Source of the DNA: Phallusia mammillata
Lineage: Eukaryota > Chordata > Ascidiacea > Phlebobranchia > Ascidiidae
Assembly (NCBI GenBank): GCA_003260075.1
Contig: QLIY01000545.1
Span: 17,706 to 81,705, forward strand
Length of the DNA stretch: 64,000 nt
Direction: 5' to 3'
Shown here: one piece after another, positions 23,801-33,934 of the stretch
Layout: every line of letters starts with the position of its first letter
How positions within the stretch are numbered: position 1 is the first letter of the stretch
The notes under the pieces: generated by a model
What the model saw: the letters and a program-made list of their open reading frames with translations, nothing else
Told to the model about the DNA's origin: nothing
The model's database searches: none
Program-made: the position numbers and the translations under genes

Positions 23801-26800
23801 AGGCAGATTTTCTTCAAAAATTGTTGTACCCATGCATAATGCGCACCCTAGATTTTAGGACAATAAATTAATTAAATTTTGTGCATTATACACGGAAAAT
23901 TACGGTACATATGCTATGGTTTAAAATTGTGTTTGTGCAGGATTTTGGACATTTTTTGCCCCTATTTTGTGAAGTGGGGAATTAGCAAGTTTATATGTTT
24001 TAGTGTTACGCGTACAACTATTCTGAACAAGCTCGATCTAATATATTTATAACCTGTGTGTGTAACACCACAGATAACCTACTTTGGCATGTAAAGTTAT
24101 CTATGGTAACGCAATAGATTTCCTTCAAACATCTGCGTGTTGTTTTTTGACCAATGTACATTATATTTTACAGCTGGGCAAAATGAGGATGAGTCTTCCT
24201 ATCAGGCCACAAACATGTAATCATTTACAATGTTTTGATGCACGACTTTTTCTCAAAATGAATGAAAAGTGAGTTACTGTCTGATTCAGTTTTTTGTCAG
24301 GTTGATATTTCTAAAGTATGCACATCTGCATAAAGATATTTAGTTACTTGCGAAAAATGGGTGATTAGTGCAACTGTGTGATATTTTGATAGTGTTACTT
24401 ACAACCAGGGTTGTCATACCTTCCTTATTTCTCAGATTTGTCCTTACTTTGAAAGGCAGTGTCTTAGAACAGTGCTCCGCAACCTTTTTTCACGCACGTT
24501 TTTAACAGGAGAAACTATTTCCATTTCTAGCCATTACTAATAAAGAATGTTTCTTAAAATCAGTGGTCTAACAGGGCATTCCGCTTGAGGTAAACACCTA
24601 AAGTTAGTTCGCGGGCGGCACAAAAACCTCCATGGGTTCACACCGGGCCGCGTGTTTTGAGACCGCTGCATTAAGCCGTTGTAAAGTATATTATGACGTA
24701 ATAAAACACGAATGTGTAGTGAGTAGTGTAGCTTTAGTTTGGTGTTGTGAACTGTATCATTTGCTATAATGTTAATATACACAAAAACAAATTTAAAACA
24801 AAAAGTGGCGACACACCCAGCACCGTCTTGCGGAGCACTGTCTTAGAATAATTGATTGTCTTTATTTTGTCTTATTTTCAACAATTGCGAGTCAAATCCC
24901 TGCTACAAGTAAAAGTTAACCTAGACCTGATCTGTTGTAAGATGCCTGAAGTATTTTCTACAAACAATGTTTATGGTCAGACATGCATTTATTTGGAAAC
25001 AATTATGGCATGTGGTATGTCGTAGCTTATGCAACTGCAAAGATTTGTTCAGAAGAGTTTGTTTCGTTTGGTATGAAAAATGATTTTTCGGTTGTCCTTA
25101 TTTTAGGGTCCATGTCGATGGCAAAATAAACAAACAATGAAATACGGGTGTATTTTGTCTCCAGAAAACCAACCTGGAGATGCCCAGTGTGTGACAAACC
25201 TGCTGCTTACAAGAGTTTGGTTGTTGATGAGCTTTTCCAGAAAATTTTGGAGAGCTGCGACGCAGAGGAAATTACCTTCAAAGAAGATGGCAGCTGGCAT
25301 ACAAGCAGAAAGAAAACTGAAACACTAGTGATAGGCACACCCATAAAACCAATAGGTATGTGCTATTAAAAATCTTATTGGCTTGTACTTTTCTAAGTTT
25401 TATTACCACCTAATGTTTTGATATCCAAGTATAGCCAGTGACATTGAAAAATCATTGCAAGGTTTTTTTGAAGGAAAAGTTTTAACATGAAAAACTTGCA
25501 GTTTTAGGAATGACTTACCACAGCAATTGATTTAACACATCATTTCTTGTGAAAAAGCCAAATGTTTGGGATATGGCAAAGTATCAGCAACTAAGCATGA
25601 GCTCCAGGGCAAAGAGTTTAACTCCACTCTTTCTTAAGCCATTAACTTGAATTTTACAGCAGACACAAGTCAAAAACCTGCAGAAGTTGTCATTGACCTT
25701 TGTGACAATTCAAGTCCACCAAAGGTCAACAAAATGAAAGCTACCAAAAACAGGAATACCAGTAAGAAAGTCAAAGGCTCAGAAAAGAGAAAGTTAATAA
25801 CCAAAACGAAGACAGGTTAGCAAATTACATTTAAACAGTAAAGATATTTGCTGGAAGTTGAAGTGCTAGATAAAGAAAAAAGTTTTTCAAGCTGCCTGTT
25901 GGTTTGGGTGTAACCATTAGTGCAGCTTAGTGAAAAACAAACGAAAGGGTCATTCCAGGTAACAATATATGATTGTGTTTGTGTGGTTTAATGTGCTATG
26001 TAACTTTTTAACTTATGTTTAAACCAGTGAAAGCAAAAAGTCTAAAGTTTGACATTATAATCAATTGCCAGATCTAAGTCAAACTGGTTCAAAACTTGCC
26101 AAAATTGAGGAGAGAAAGAAACCAGAGCCTGAGGTTATCGATCTCACTTGTGACTCAAGTGATGATGAACCTTTGTCTCCAATCAAGTTGCCATCTCCTT
26201 CACCACTGCAAGTTTCTGATGATGCTGCCATGTCTATTTCATCATCGTAAGTTCTGTGATTTATGTGTGTGTGTGCTTTTTGCAACCATCACTACTTGGA
26301 TATTCAATGTTGAGCTCAGAATCACATTTCTGTAAAACTTTGAAATATCAGTAGGTTTGACACCTCATTATGTAAACTGTTGGTATCTAAAACAAAACAG
26401 GGCTCAATTGAATGGAGCATCCCAGATGATGTGGCAATCCTGTGACTCTAACATGCGTGCCCTCTCCTTACATCAGATTCATCAATAAACTTTTAAGGTT
26501 AACAGCAAGTAAATACTGCCATAATGTGCATGGGTTTTTCTAACCCCCACTGGTTTCGATGCACAGTTATCTGGCAGGGGTTTATTTGGACATAAAAGTG
26601 TTTACACAAAACACAGGCTTTTCTTTCAATGTGTGATAGTTTTATGTTCACTTGTTTGTCTGCACTGTTTTCTTATGCACACAGACCCATTGACCTTGGG
26701 AGCCCTGCTGCCATCAATACAAAGCTTCTGGATGTTCCTAGTCACTTGATTCCTGTCCGGAAAAACCTTCCGTCTCGAGGACACCCATCAGTCCTTCGCT

Positions 26801-29003
26801 CAACACCCCCCTATGCCCGATCACCGAACCCCATGCATTCACATTCACCCCATTTTGTCCGTAAATCTCCCATCACCCACTCCCCTTCTTATCCCCAATA
26901 TGCTTCATCATCACCTTCCCTTTTCGCACCCAAATCCCCCCGTCGAAGCTTTTCCCCAAACCAGGTGTTTCAACCCCACTCCTACAATTCAAGCCCCTCA
27001 TATCCATGCAACTCACCAACCTTACAGCCCCACAGTGAACCCTCCTCAGAACCCCAACCTAACCCCAATGCCCATCGCCCCCCGGTGATATCTCATTCAT
27101 CCCCACCATACCTTCTTAACGGGGTAATTGACACACCACCTTCTGCTCACAACCCCTCTCCTCTGGTGAGTGCTACCCCACCTGGCTTTTCCCATGCAGA
27201 GCTGGGTTTACCTCACAATGGGTACAGTACCCCTCCCCTCCATATGTTGGGAAACCCCACCGACTATTTATCAATGGGTTCTTATTTGGGTAGGTTGCAT
27301 GTAACTGGTAATAACTGATACCTAACTTTTGGCTTGGTGTGAAAATGATGCATGCAATTTTTGACATCTAAAGCACATTCAAACATGCATGGCGCCAAAT
27401 TCGTTTAGAGATGACTAAGGCAGGTTGAATGTTTATTTGGAAAATGAAAGCTGGCTACAGGGTACATATTTGCATGTGGGAACAAAATAGAAATGGTATA
27501 TCGCTATAAATATAACCCAAGAGTCAAAAGGACAGAACAAGTTATTTTTTATCATTGGTTTCCCTAATGGCTACATTTCTTGTGTAAAATCCAAGCGTTA
27601 TATGGAGGATGATAGTATAAATAAGTTTATCCAACATAGAAAGAAAGTCTGGCAGATGTTAATCAAGGCTTGTCGGAATGAAGTGATTAGAAAGGCACTT
27701 GCAGGAACAATTCATGAGTGTAAGAAAATGTGGTTGTAGTTTTCTTCAGTTGTGATGTAGTTGAGAAGTTGCAATCAGTTGTTTTGTAGTTGAGAAGAAT
27801 GCTGAGAATGTTTATTCACATATTAAACAAGAAAGTTTGGCCTGGTGTGTGGCGTGACAAATCGTGTTGCTTGTTATTTCATGTTGCGTGCAATTGTGCT
27901 ACAATGATATGTGTGTTGATAAATTAACAAGAAAATGTACAAAAGAGACCATTGCTGTACATCAGGGGTGTGCAACCCGCGGCCCGTAGGCCACAATCCG
28001 GCCCGCCAAGCCGTTTAGTGTGGCCCTCAACAACACTGGGGGGGGGGTCAAAGCTTTGAGAAGAAGTAAAAATGCACATTTTAGCAAAAAATTCCCGCTA
28101 GTTTTCGGTAAATCTCCTAAATGGCTATACGTAACAAGAATAAGCTAAACCAGTGCATGGAACTTAATTCAACCAGACCTATGGTTTTCTATTCGCACTG
28201 TGACGTAATATACCTCTCTGTCTAGAAAACAATTACTTTGTTGTGAATGCCAATGTTGTGACGAAACTTACTTGCACCTAACATTTTAAAGTTGATTTTG
28301 AAAGCAAAATAAAACAAAACGCAGGGGGTGGAAATAGTATCGACATGATAATGTGAGCCGCACCAACAGTAGGGTAAAAAAAACGTGCAAATATGGTACA
28401 TGAAAAACATTGTGTGGCCCTCGCTTGTCCGAAATTGGTTATATGGACCACCGACGAAAAAGGTTGCACACCCCTGCTGTACATGGAAAACTGCTTAGTT
28501 GTTTGCATGGCACTGTTATACCTAATTTAAAGTCAATGTGATAAAATGGCCCTGAAAGCAAGTTGTTCTTTACAATTTACCCTAAAGGTAATGGTTATAC
28601 TTGTAGTGCATAGAAAGCATCTTCTCAGCCACCAAATTGATTTAAGCAGTGTTATTGACACATTACAAATATACTTTGCAAAGCTTACAGTGAAAATGTT
28701 GATTATCTTTATATTACAACATTATCAGGGCAGGCATTGCTACAGTTTAATGCAAACAGGTAATTTTCCTCAAAGGAAAACCTCAGAATAACAAAACTTT
28801 ACTTAATTTTTGTTGCAGATCCACGATTTTCACTGCTGGATTACTTTCGAAACACCCAGCAGCAGTTTCTGCTTGATCCTGGCCTGTATGCAAGAACTTT
28901 AGGGCAAAATCCGGCTGCCTCTTCTGGTGAATTACGGACACGGCAGATGCCAGCCCCTTATAATGAAGACAATATTAATTACTCTTCTGGTGGAATTTTG
29001 TGA
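17892..29003 (+). CDS. PIAS-family SUMO E3 ligase
   Basis: Nuclear SUMO ligase and transcriptional co-regulator. Fourteen exons with continuous phase: 17892-17930, 18101-18235, 18472-18563, 18903-19027, 19714-19858, 19977-20040, 22297-22458, 22942-23121, 24174-24268, 25165-25355, 25660-25815, 26072-26246, 26685-27289, 28819-29003; 782 aa. Domains in order: SAP DNA-binding domain (exons 1-3, [20 protein letters not shown]), PINIT domain (exons 4-7, LPFYEF), SP-RING (exons 8-10, LLCP, then CNHLQCFD and [10 protein letters not shown], the zinc-binding and E2-binding core), SUMO-interacting motifs (VVIDL in exon 11; [13 protein letters not shown] in exon 12), then a long Pro/Ser/His-rich tail. 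The first exon supplies the usual short acidic leader. Introns carry a 55-bp inverted repeat and several transposons. Reading through the exon 13 donor would give an alternative ending nine residues later. Confidence 0.95.
18595..18739. repeat. Perfect 55-bp inverted repeat in PIAS intron 3
   Basis: Arm 18595-18649 and arm 18685-18739 are exact reverse complements over 55 bases, separated by a 35-base spacer containing GATGATGACAACAGAG and GTCGAAACG. Transcribed as part of PIAS pre-mRNA it would form a very stable hairpin. It looks like a foldback-type element; I could not see a clear target duplication. Confidence 0.85.
19252..19800. repeat. Triplicated block containing truncated copy of PIAS exon 5
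   Basis: A partial copy (19252-19340), ten C, then a second copy (19351-19599) and a third (from about 19600). The second copy contains the acceptor and about 80 bases of PIAS exon 5 (from 19514) before jumping back to intron sequence; the third carries the complete exon 5 (19714-19858). The second-to-third junction has no homopolymer tract. Copies differ by a few substitutions (for example the codon after CGACTG is AAT in one and ATT in the other). Confidence 0.75.
20223..20520. repeat. Direct duplication around C10 tract
   Basis: 20223-20367 and 20378-20520, both starting ATACATGTAGGCCATG, with sparse substitutions. In PIAS intron 6. Confidence 0.7.
20667..20810. repeat. Direct duplication around C11 tract
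   Basis: 20667-20732 and 20744-20810, both starting AGACACCTTGTCCTTAG. In PIAS intron 6; last C-type tract before the strand switch. Confidence 0.7.
21061..22226. mobile_element. hAT-type element with CATAGGCG termini and nested insertion
   Basis: 1166-bp element in PIAS intron 6. It starts CATAGGCGTC and ends GACGCCTATG, flanked by an exact 8-bp duplication GCTGTAAT (21053-21060 and 22227-22234). The right part is rich in CCACCCC. A second inverted-repeat element is inserted inside (21700-21970). No transposase frame is apparent. Confidence 0.8.
21700..21970. mobile_element. Nested inverted-repeat element
   Basis: About 271 bp, bounded by arms starting GAGCTACTAACACCATAACG and ending in its reverse complement (about 41 matched bases). 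The direct repeat CGCAAAATGGGT lies on both sides (21688-21699 and 21971-21982), so it inserted into the surrounding element; the exact duplication length is uncertain. A related fragment (GCGTTATGGTGTTAGTCGCT) occurs near 31660. Confidence 0.7.
23157..23905. mobile_element. TA-flanked MITE with CCGTAATTTTCC termini
   Basis: 749-bp element in PIAS intron 8. Ends are CCGTAATTTTCC and GGAAAATTACGG, flanked by TA on each side (23155-23156 and 23906-23907), as in Tc1/mariner/pogo-type elements. Next to the ends are repeats of GCATAATRCGCACCC. No intact transposase frame is seen. Confidence 0.75.
24470..24840. mobile_element. hAT-type element, CAGTGCTCCGCAA termini
   Basis: 371 bp in PIAS intron 9. 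Ends CAGTGCTCCGCAAC and CTTGCGGAGCACTG; exact 8-bp duplication TCTTAGAA at 24462-24469 and 24841-24848. Non-coding. Confidence 0.85.
27963..28476. mobile_element. hAT-type element, CAGGGGTGTGCAACC termini
   Basis: 514 bp in the last PIAS intron. Ends CAGGGGTGTGCAACC and GGTTGCACACCCCTG are perfect 15-bp inverted repeats, flanked by the exact 8-bp duplication CTGTACAT (27955-27962 and 28477-28484). It contains the first G-type tract (28038-28047), so the true length may differ. Confidence 0.88.
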
Positions 29004-29598
29004 TCTACCTGACTCTGATGCATGCAAGTTTTTTTCCAACTCAGTGGCCTATGTGCCTGTGTGTTCACCTGTCTCGGAACATTGACACAAAACAATGCAA
29101 CAAGCTAACTCCACTGAAAATCTTCTATACCAGTAACAGTACACAGCAATTGAATTTTTTGCAATCATAATTTTGCATTTTTTAAACTTTGTTTTTCTAA
29201 GTTGCTATGACAGTAATTTTTTTCAGTAAATAGATAATTTTCAGATTAAGCACCATTCTGGAGTTTTTTTGCAGACCCGTTGTGGCCACAGTGCAGCTCT
29301 TACTCATTTTGTGTGTAAATTTAGACTTCAGTTCATGGCGCTCTTTTGGTTCTATTTATTTTTGTTTTTTTTATCTTTCATTTGCAAGAAGACATACCAA
29401 GTAGACAGTTTATGTGTGCTGTGGTACCAAACTGTCTCAAAATGATGATGAAGGATGGAAAAGACTGTGTTGTGGTTTGCAATTTTAGTTGAAGTTTTTT
29501 GCTTCTTTTCCTTACCACAGAGGTGACATCAGTGTAATTCGTCGACGTCTTTGTTGAAACCTGTCCGCAAATTTCTTTTTCTTGCTTTTTTTTCTGGT

Positions 29599-29604
29599 AA
29601 TAAA
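29599..29604 (+). other. Poly(A) signal of PIAS
   Basis: AATAAA about 600 bases after the PIAS stop codon, in sequence without coding potential; the region between is the likely 3' untranslated region. Confidence 0.45.
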
Positions 29605-29736
29605 TTTCTATTTCGACTGCACTGGTTCAAATTAGTGGGACTGGGCCATTGGATATGGGTACTTTGTGGTGAGGTAATTTACAGTTACGACGTCGGCATA
29701 TCTGTGGCAAGTTATCAATGACAAGAAAAAGTAATA

Positions 29737-29990
29737 CCGTAATTTTCCAAGTATAGTGCGCCCCCGTGCATAATACGCACCCTAAAAATGGCATGTCGAT
29801 GCTGGAAAAAAGCCTGTACCCATGTATAATACGCACCCAAATTTTTACTCTTAAATCCGTAAACGTAAAATTATTTCAGAAAAAAGATCATCTTTTGAAA
29901 CAACCGGATGTTATTCTGCCGGTCAGTATCACTGCGCATGCGCTCGCAAAACTCGATAATGTTTAGGATTTGTGTAGGGTACATCGTGAC
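29737..29990. mobile_element. Truncated copy of the TA-flanked MITE
   Basis: Nearly identical to 23157-23411 (left terminus CCGTAATTTTCC through TGTGTAGGGTACATCGTGAC), with one short indel near the right side. It stops abruptly where the next inverted-repeat element begins. Confidence 0.8.
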
Positions 29991-31554
29991 GGTAAGCACT
30001 TAATGTAAAGCGGCAGGTACTGGGATACCGTTGATACACAAAAATAACAATCAAAATGAAACCCACTTGTGACGTCATAACCACACTCCCGCATTACATG
30101 TTTAAGCTGTTTGCCACTTGCAACAAAGTGAATGATGCGATTTAAACCATTATTGCTATATTTTTAATTATGTTTTACTGATTAATTATACTTTTTGTTT
30201 TAAGCCTGAAATTAATGTATCAAGCAACATATTTTTGAAATGTAGCATGGGAAGTACAAATATGAACGTAATTATTTTGCTAGTTTGCTTTAAAGTTCAA
30301 GTAATTGTGGTTTATCTCATATGGAATTAAACATCTGAACATTGCAAAGTCAAATGTTTCTGATAAACTACCATTATTTTAAACGCTTTTACGATATTTT
30401 AAATATATATCTGTTAAGGAGTTCAGGGGTTAAAGTTTGCGGTCAACACGTGTTTATTTTACGTCGCAGCTCGTGTTTGAAGTGGCGTCTTTTTAGAAGG
30501 GCTACTCTAAAATACGCAATCTACGCAATCTACGCAAACTATACGCAATCTACTAAAAAAATTAACTAAGATGTTGACGGTTAGGGCTATTAGGGTCAGG
30601 GTGAGGGTTTGTGATACAAATAACTTTATAATTTAATTTCAGATGCCTTTCAGGTCTAATTTTCTCACAAGTGTTAACATGCGGTACCATATAGTGTTTA
30701 GTACCACTCTCAACACATATTAAGCCCAAACTGGACATCTAAAACTANTACATATTAAGCCCAAACTGGACACCCAAAACTAAATTATAGTGCTATTGCG
30801 TAGATTGGTATTTTTTTTTGATTGGTACTTACCATTGGTATTTTGGCATTTGTTTTATCTTTATGATAGCTTTTTGCATGTTGGCAATGCCATGTGGAGG
30901 ACTGCTTAATGACAAATGGAATATTATTACTATTCCAATAGATCTTACTTTTGTGGATGTCTGCAACAGAATATATAGGTGGTGATGTCGTTAATGGATG
31001 TAATAAACTTGCGTGCATTTTCTAAAAACCTGTACGCTTACCATATGTGTGCGTTTATCGTTTAACGTATTTGGTCAGAGTGGAAGTTTCGTGTTGATTA
31101 ACAGCAGCTTCCACCTCTGCCATAGACAAGAACGTCTGAAATAAACACATCTGTTAAAAAAATAAAATGGGGGAAAGGAAAATAAATGTATTTTTGTAAT
31201 GTACAGGTAGCAGGCTACAATTTTTTTTTTTTTATTTTTTTTTTCAATTCGCAGTAAGTGGTCAAGTGCAGTGTGTATAGACAAAGTCACTTTGTGTATA
31301 GCAACAGATTGTAAACACGCACGTAATTTTGGCAACATGACCTTTACTTCGCTAGAGCGAATAACCTTCGACTGAGGTCACAAAAAAGAAAATTACCTTT
31401 TCTCCAATAAAATTCATGACTTCTGCTCGATTTTCATGTGAAAAAGGCATAATTTAAGATTGCAGAGATAATTTTAAGGGTTTCCCGCCAAATTTGTTGA
31501 TTTTTTCTTGACAACGGTAACCCAGTACCTGCCGCTTTACATCAAGTGCTTACC
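29991..31554. mobile_element. 1.56-kb element with 44-bp terminal inverted repeats
   Basis: The left end GGTAAGCACTTAATGTAAAG is matched in reverse complement at the right end; over 44 bases the two ends differ at about three positions. No clear target duplication is seen, and the left flank is a truncated MITE. Minus-strand peptide fragments inside may be remnants of a gene: a possible exon 31450-31397 (MPFSHENRAEVMNFIGEK, good GT donor), one from 31135, and a segment near 30960-30830 containing WHCQHAKSYHKDK, a Cys/His spacing like a small metal-binding fold. I cannot assign it to a known transposon family. It lies between PIAS and INTS1. Confidence 0.7.
30715..30782. repeat. Short direct duplication around a single N
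   Basis: Two copies of a segment starting ACATATTAAGCCCAAACTGG lie on either side of one N (30748). This is the same overlap-plus-gap signature as the C/G tracts but with an unconverted N. Confidence 0.6.
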
Positions 31555-31688
31555 GCAATCCAGGGTTTATACTATAGAGATCAGTGGTGACACCCCAGCC
31601 CTGTCATTGACGCCTGTCACAAACAGTGACAAGTGTCACGAAAAAGTCACAACCCCTGTTGCGTTATGGTGTTAGTCGCTCTACCCAA

Positions 31689-31769
31689 AATCAGGGACAC
31701 CCTGTCACAAATCAGGGACACCTGTCACAAATCAGGGACACCCTGTCACAAATCTGGTACAGCCTGTCA
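31689..31769. repeat. 20-21 bp minisatellite
   Basis: Four tandem units of the type AATCAGGGACACCCTGTCAC with small differences; each unit is partly palindromic (GTGACAGG and its complement recur through 31590-31800). Confidence 0.75.
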
Positions 31770-31959
31770 GTGACAGGCAGCGAGTGACACCCTGTCACTA
31801 AATTGTTACATCCCCGTCTCGAATGAAGACCATTTTGTCTCATTGGATGTAACGCTGAATAACAATGCGTTTTTAGCCGTGTATTGCTGCAAGCGCAACA
31901 ACACCTACGAAGTACGAACTACCACGAAGTCGGTTTTTTGAAGACAAAATTTGCAGTTA

Positions 31960-32308
31960 NNNNNNNNNNNNNNNNNNNNNNNNNNNNNNNNNNNNNNNNN
32001 NNNNNNNNNNNNNNNNNNNNNNNNNNNNNNNNNNNNNNNNNNNNNNNNNNNNNNNNNNNNNNNNNNNNNNNNNNNNNNNNNNNNNNNNNNNNNNNNNNNN
32101 NNNNNNNNNNNNNNNNNNNNNNNNNNNNNNNNNNNNNNNNNNNNNNNNNNNNNNNNNNNNNNNNNNNNNNNNNNNNNNNNNNNNNNNNNNNNNNNNNNNN
32201 NNNNNNNNNNNNNNNNNNNNNNNNNNNNNNNNNNNNNNNNNNNNNNNNNNNNNNNNNNNNNNNNNNNNNNNNNNNNNNNNNNNNNNNNNNNNNNNNNNNN
32301 NNNNNNNN
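31960..32308. other. Assembly gap (349 N)
   Basis: Run of N. The flanking duplication suggests the gap may not represent real missing sequence of that size. Confidence 0.99.
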
Positions 32309-33064
32309 AATGCACCATCTGTTATAATGGTGATCATCTGACAAAAAATACAGGATATCTGTATAAACTTGGCTGGTGTATTTGTTGCCTTCAGTCCTGT
32401 TTCGCAAGAATTTAAGTGATAACTGGTGTACAGGTGTGTTTTTGCAGAAAATTGCTTATTAAGTAGAATAAAAACAATATTTCATGATTCTGACTGAAAT
32501 AGTACATAAATAGGCAACTCATTTGGGTAGTTAAACTCATCCACCCTAACTGCTATGATGTCTTAAATGCATTTATATGCACATGTATCTCTTTGAGATA
32601 TGAGATTTTTATTAAGAGTTTTAGTTTGAGAATTCACAACATTAGAAAAAATTTATTCAACACATGTTGGTTGCAAACAGAAAAAGGGTAGATTAAATGA
32701 GCTAATTGTGAGCTTACTAGATTTATGGTTAGTAACATAGAAGGAAAATAATGTTGAACCTACTACCAAAACTTTTAAACAGCCATATTTTAGCTCCAAG
32801 ACTTTGCTGACAATAAAAACAGCAGTTTGGATCAGCACAAGGTGATGCTAAAAAAATCACCCAACCGTTCAACGGAGTAGCGCAATCCAGTGTTTATAGA
32901 GATCAGTGTTACATCCCCGTCTCGAATGAAGACCATTTTGTCTCATTGGATGTAACGCTGAATAACAATGCGTTTTTAGCCGTGTATTGCTGCAAGCGCA
33001 ACAACACCTACGAAGTACGAACTACCACGAAGTCGGTTTTTTGAAGACAAAATTTGCAGTTAAT

Positions 33065-33934
33065 GCTTAATTATAGTGGCGACCCACGACTTAAAACGGT
33101 TATGTGTGTTACTGTGTTCTGCGGTTACGTCAAATTACTGCGACACTAGAACGATCAATCGCGGAAAAGATTGCTAAAGGTTATGCCTATTTAGGTTGGG
33201 GGCGAGGTTTTTTGTATTAGTATAATACAGTATTTACCTGCGGTTCAGGAAAAAAATGCTTGCGTGCATGGAAAACGCCGAATCCAAAAACTGCTGAACC
33301 GCGCATAATAATAGCTTTAGCTATTACAAAGCGTCACCCGATCCCTAATCGCACTATACATAAGCATGTTTGGCCAATTCAGCAATATATCAGGTACACC
33401 TGATGTTCAGAAGACATGCCTCTCCGAGATTACACATTTTGGTGGTTACCTGATGTTCAGCACCAATGCATTACCATACAGTTTCTCATGTTCGCTTGCT
33501 TACAAATGCCAGCACCATTGCAATTTCGATCCTTTCACCGTACCACATGTTTTAGTGTTACCCACCAATCCAATATGGGTTGTTTTCCTTTTATTCTCAC
33601 AAAATCTTCATCATCAGCGATATGAAGGTGCACCAAGTTATGCAAAGTTAACTGTTTGAAGGTGAACCAAGCAATCATGCATATTTTAAAACCATCTATG
33701 ATAAACTTGAGTGTGTGCCAAGTCGATGGTTTTAATGACAAAATAATGTACTGCTTTGCTGTTGATTTCATGGATGCTTGTCTTTCTGCTCCCTAATTAA
33801 GAAAGCATGCATGAATAGCTTTCAGCATGATTGGGCCTAACATTCCCTAAAAGGCTTGCTCATGTTGTTTTGACCAGTTACATTAGGTTGTGTGTAATTT
33901 AACAATAATGCATTGATATCAAATATCTACAAAC
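33065..33934. other. Intergenic, upstream of INTS1
   Basis: No supported exon. It should contain the INTS1 promoter and 5' untranslated region; no core promoter motif stands out. Confidence 0.5.

Larger units (their letters stand above)
31555..33064. repeat. Duplicated block spanning the N gap
   Basis: 31555-31584 plus 31805-31959 match 32882-33064 almost base for base (GCAATCCAG, then TTACATCCCCGTCTCGAATG through TTTTGCAGTTA). The left copy contains an extra 220 bases (31585-31804) that the right copy lacks. The left copy runs into the N gap. Confidence 0.8.

Noticed and set aside
26813-27088. Second frame inside PIAS exon 13
   Set aside because: Shadow of the Pro/Ser/His-rich tail; the PIAS frame is supported by phase and splice sites on both sides.
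31689-31769. CRISPR-like array
   Set aside because: The repeats are contiguous 20-21 bp minisatellite units without spacers, in a eukaryotic context.
31884-32415. Long open frames across the N run
   Set aside because: They consist almost wholly of unknown residues.
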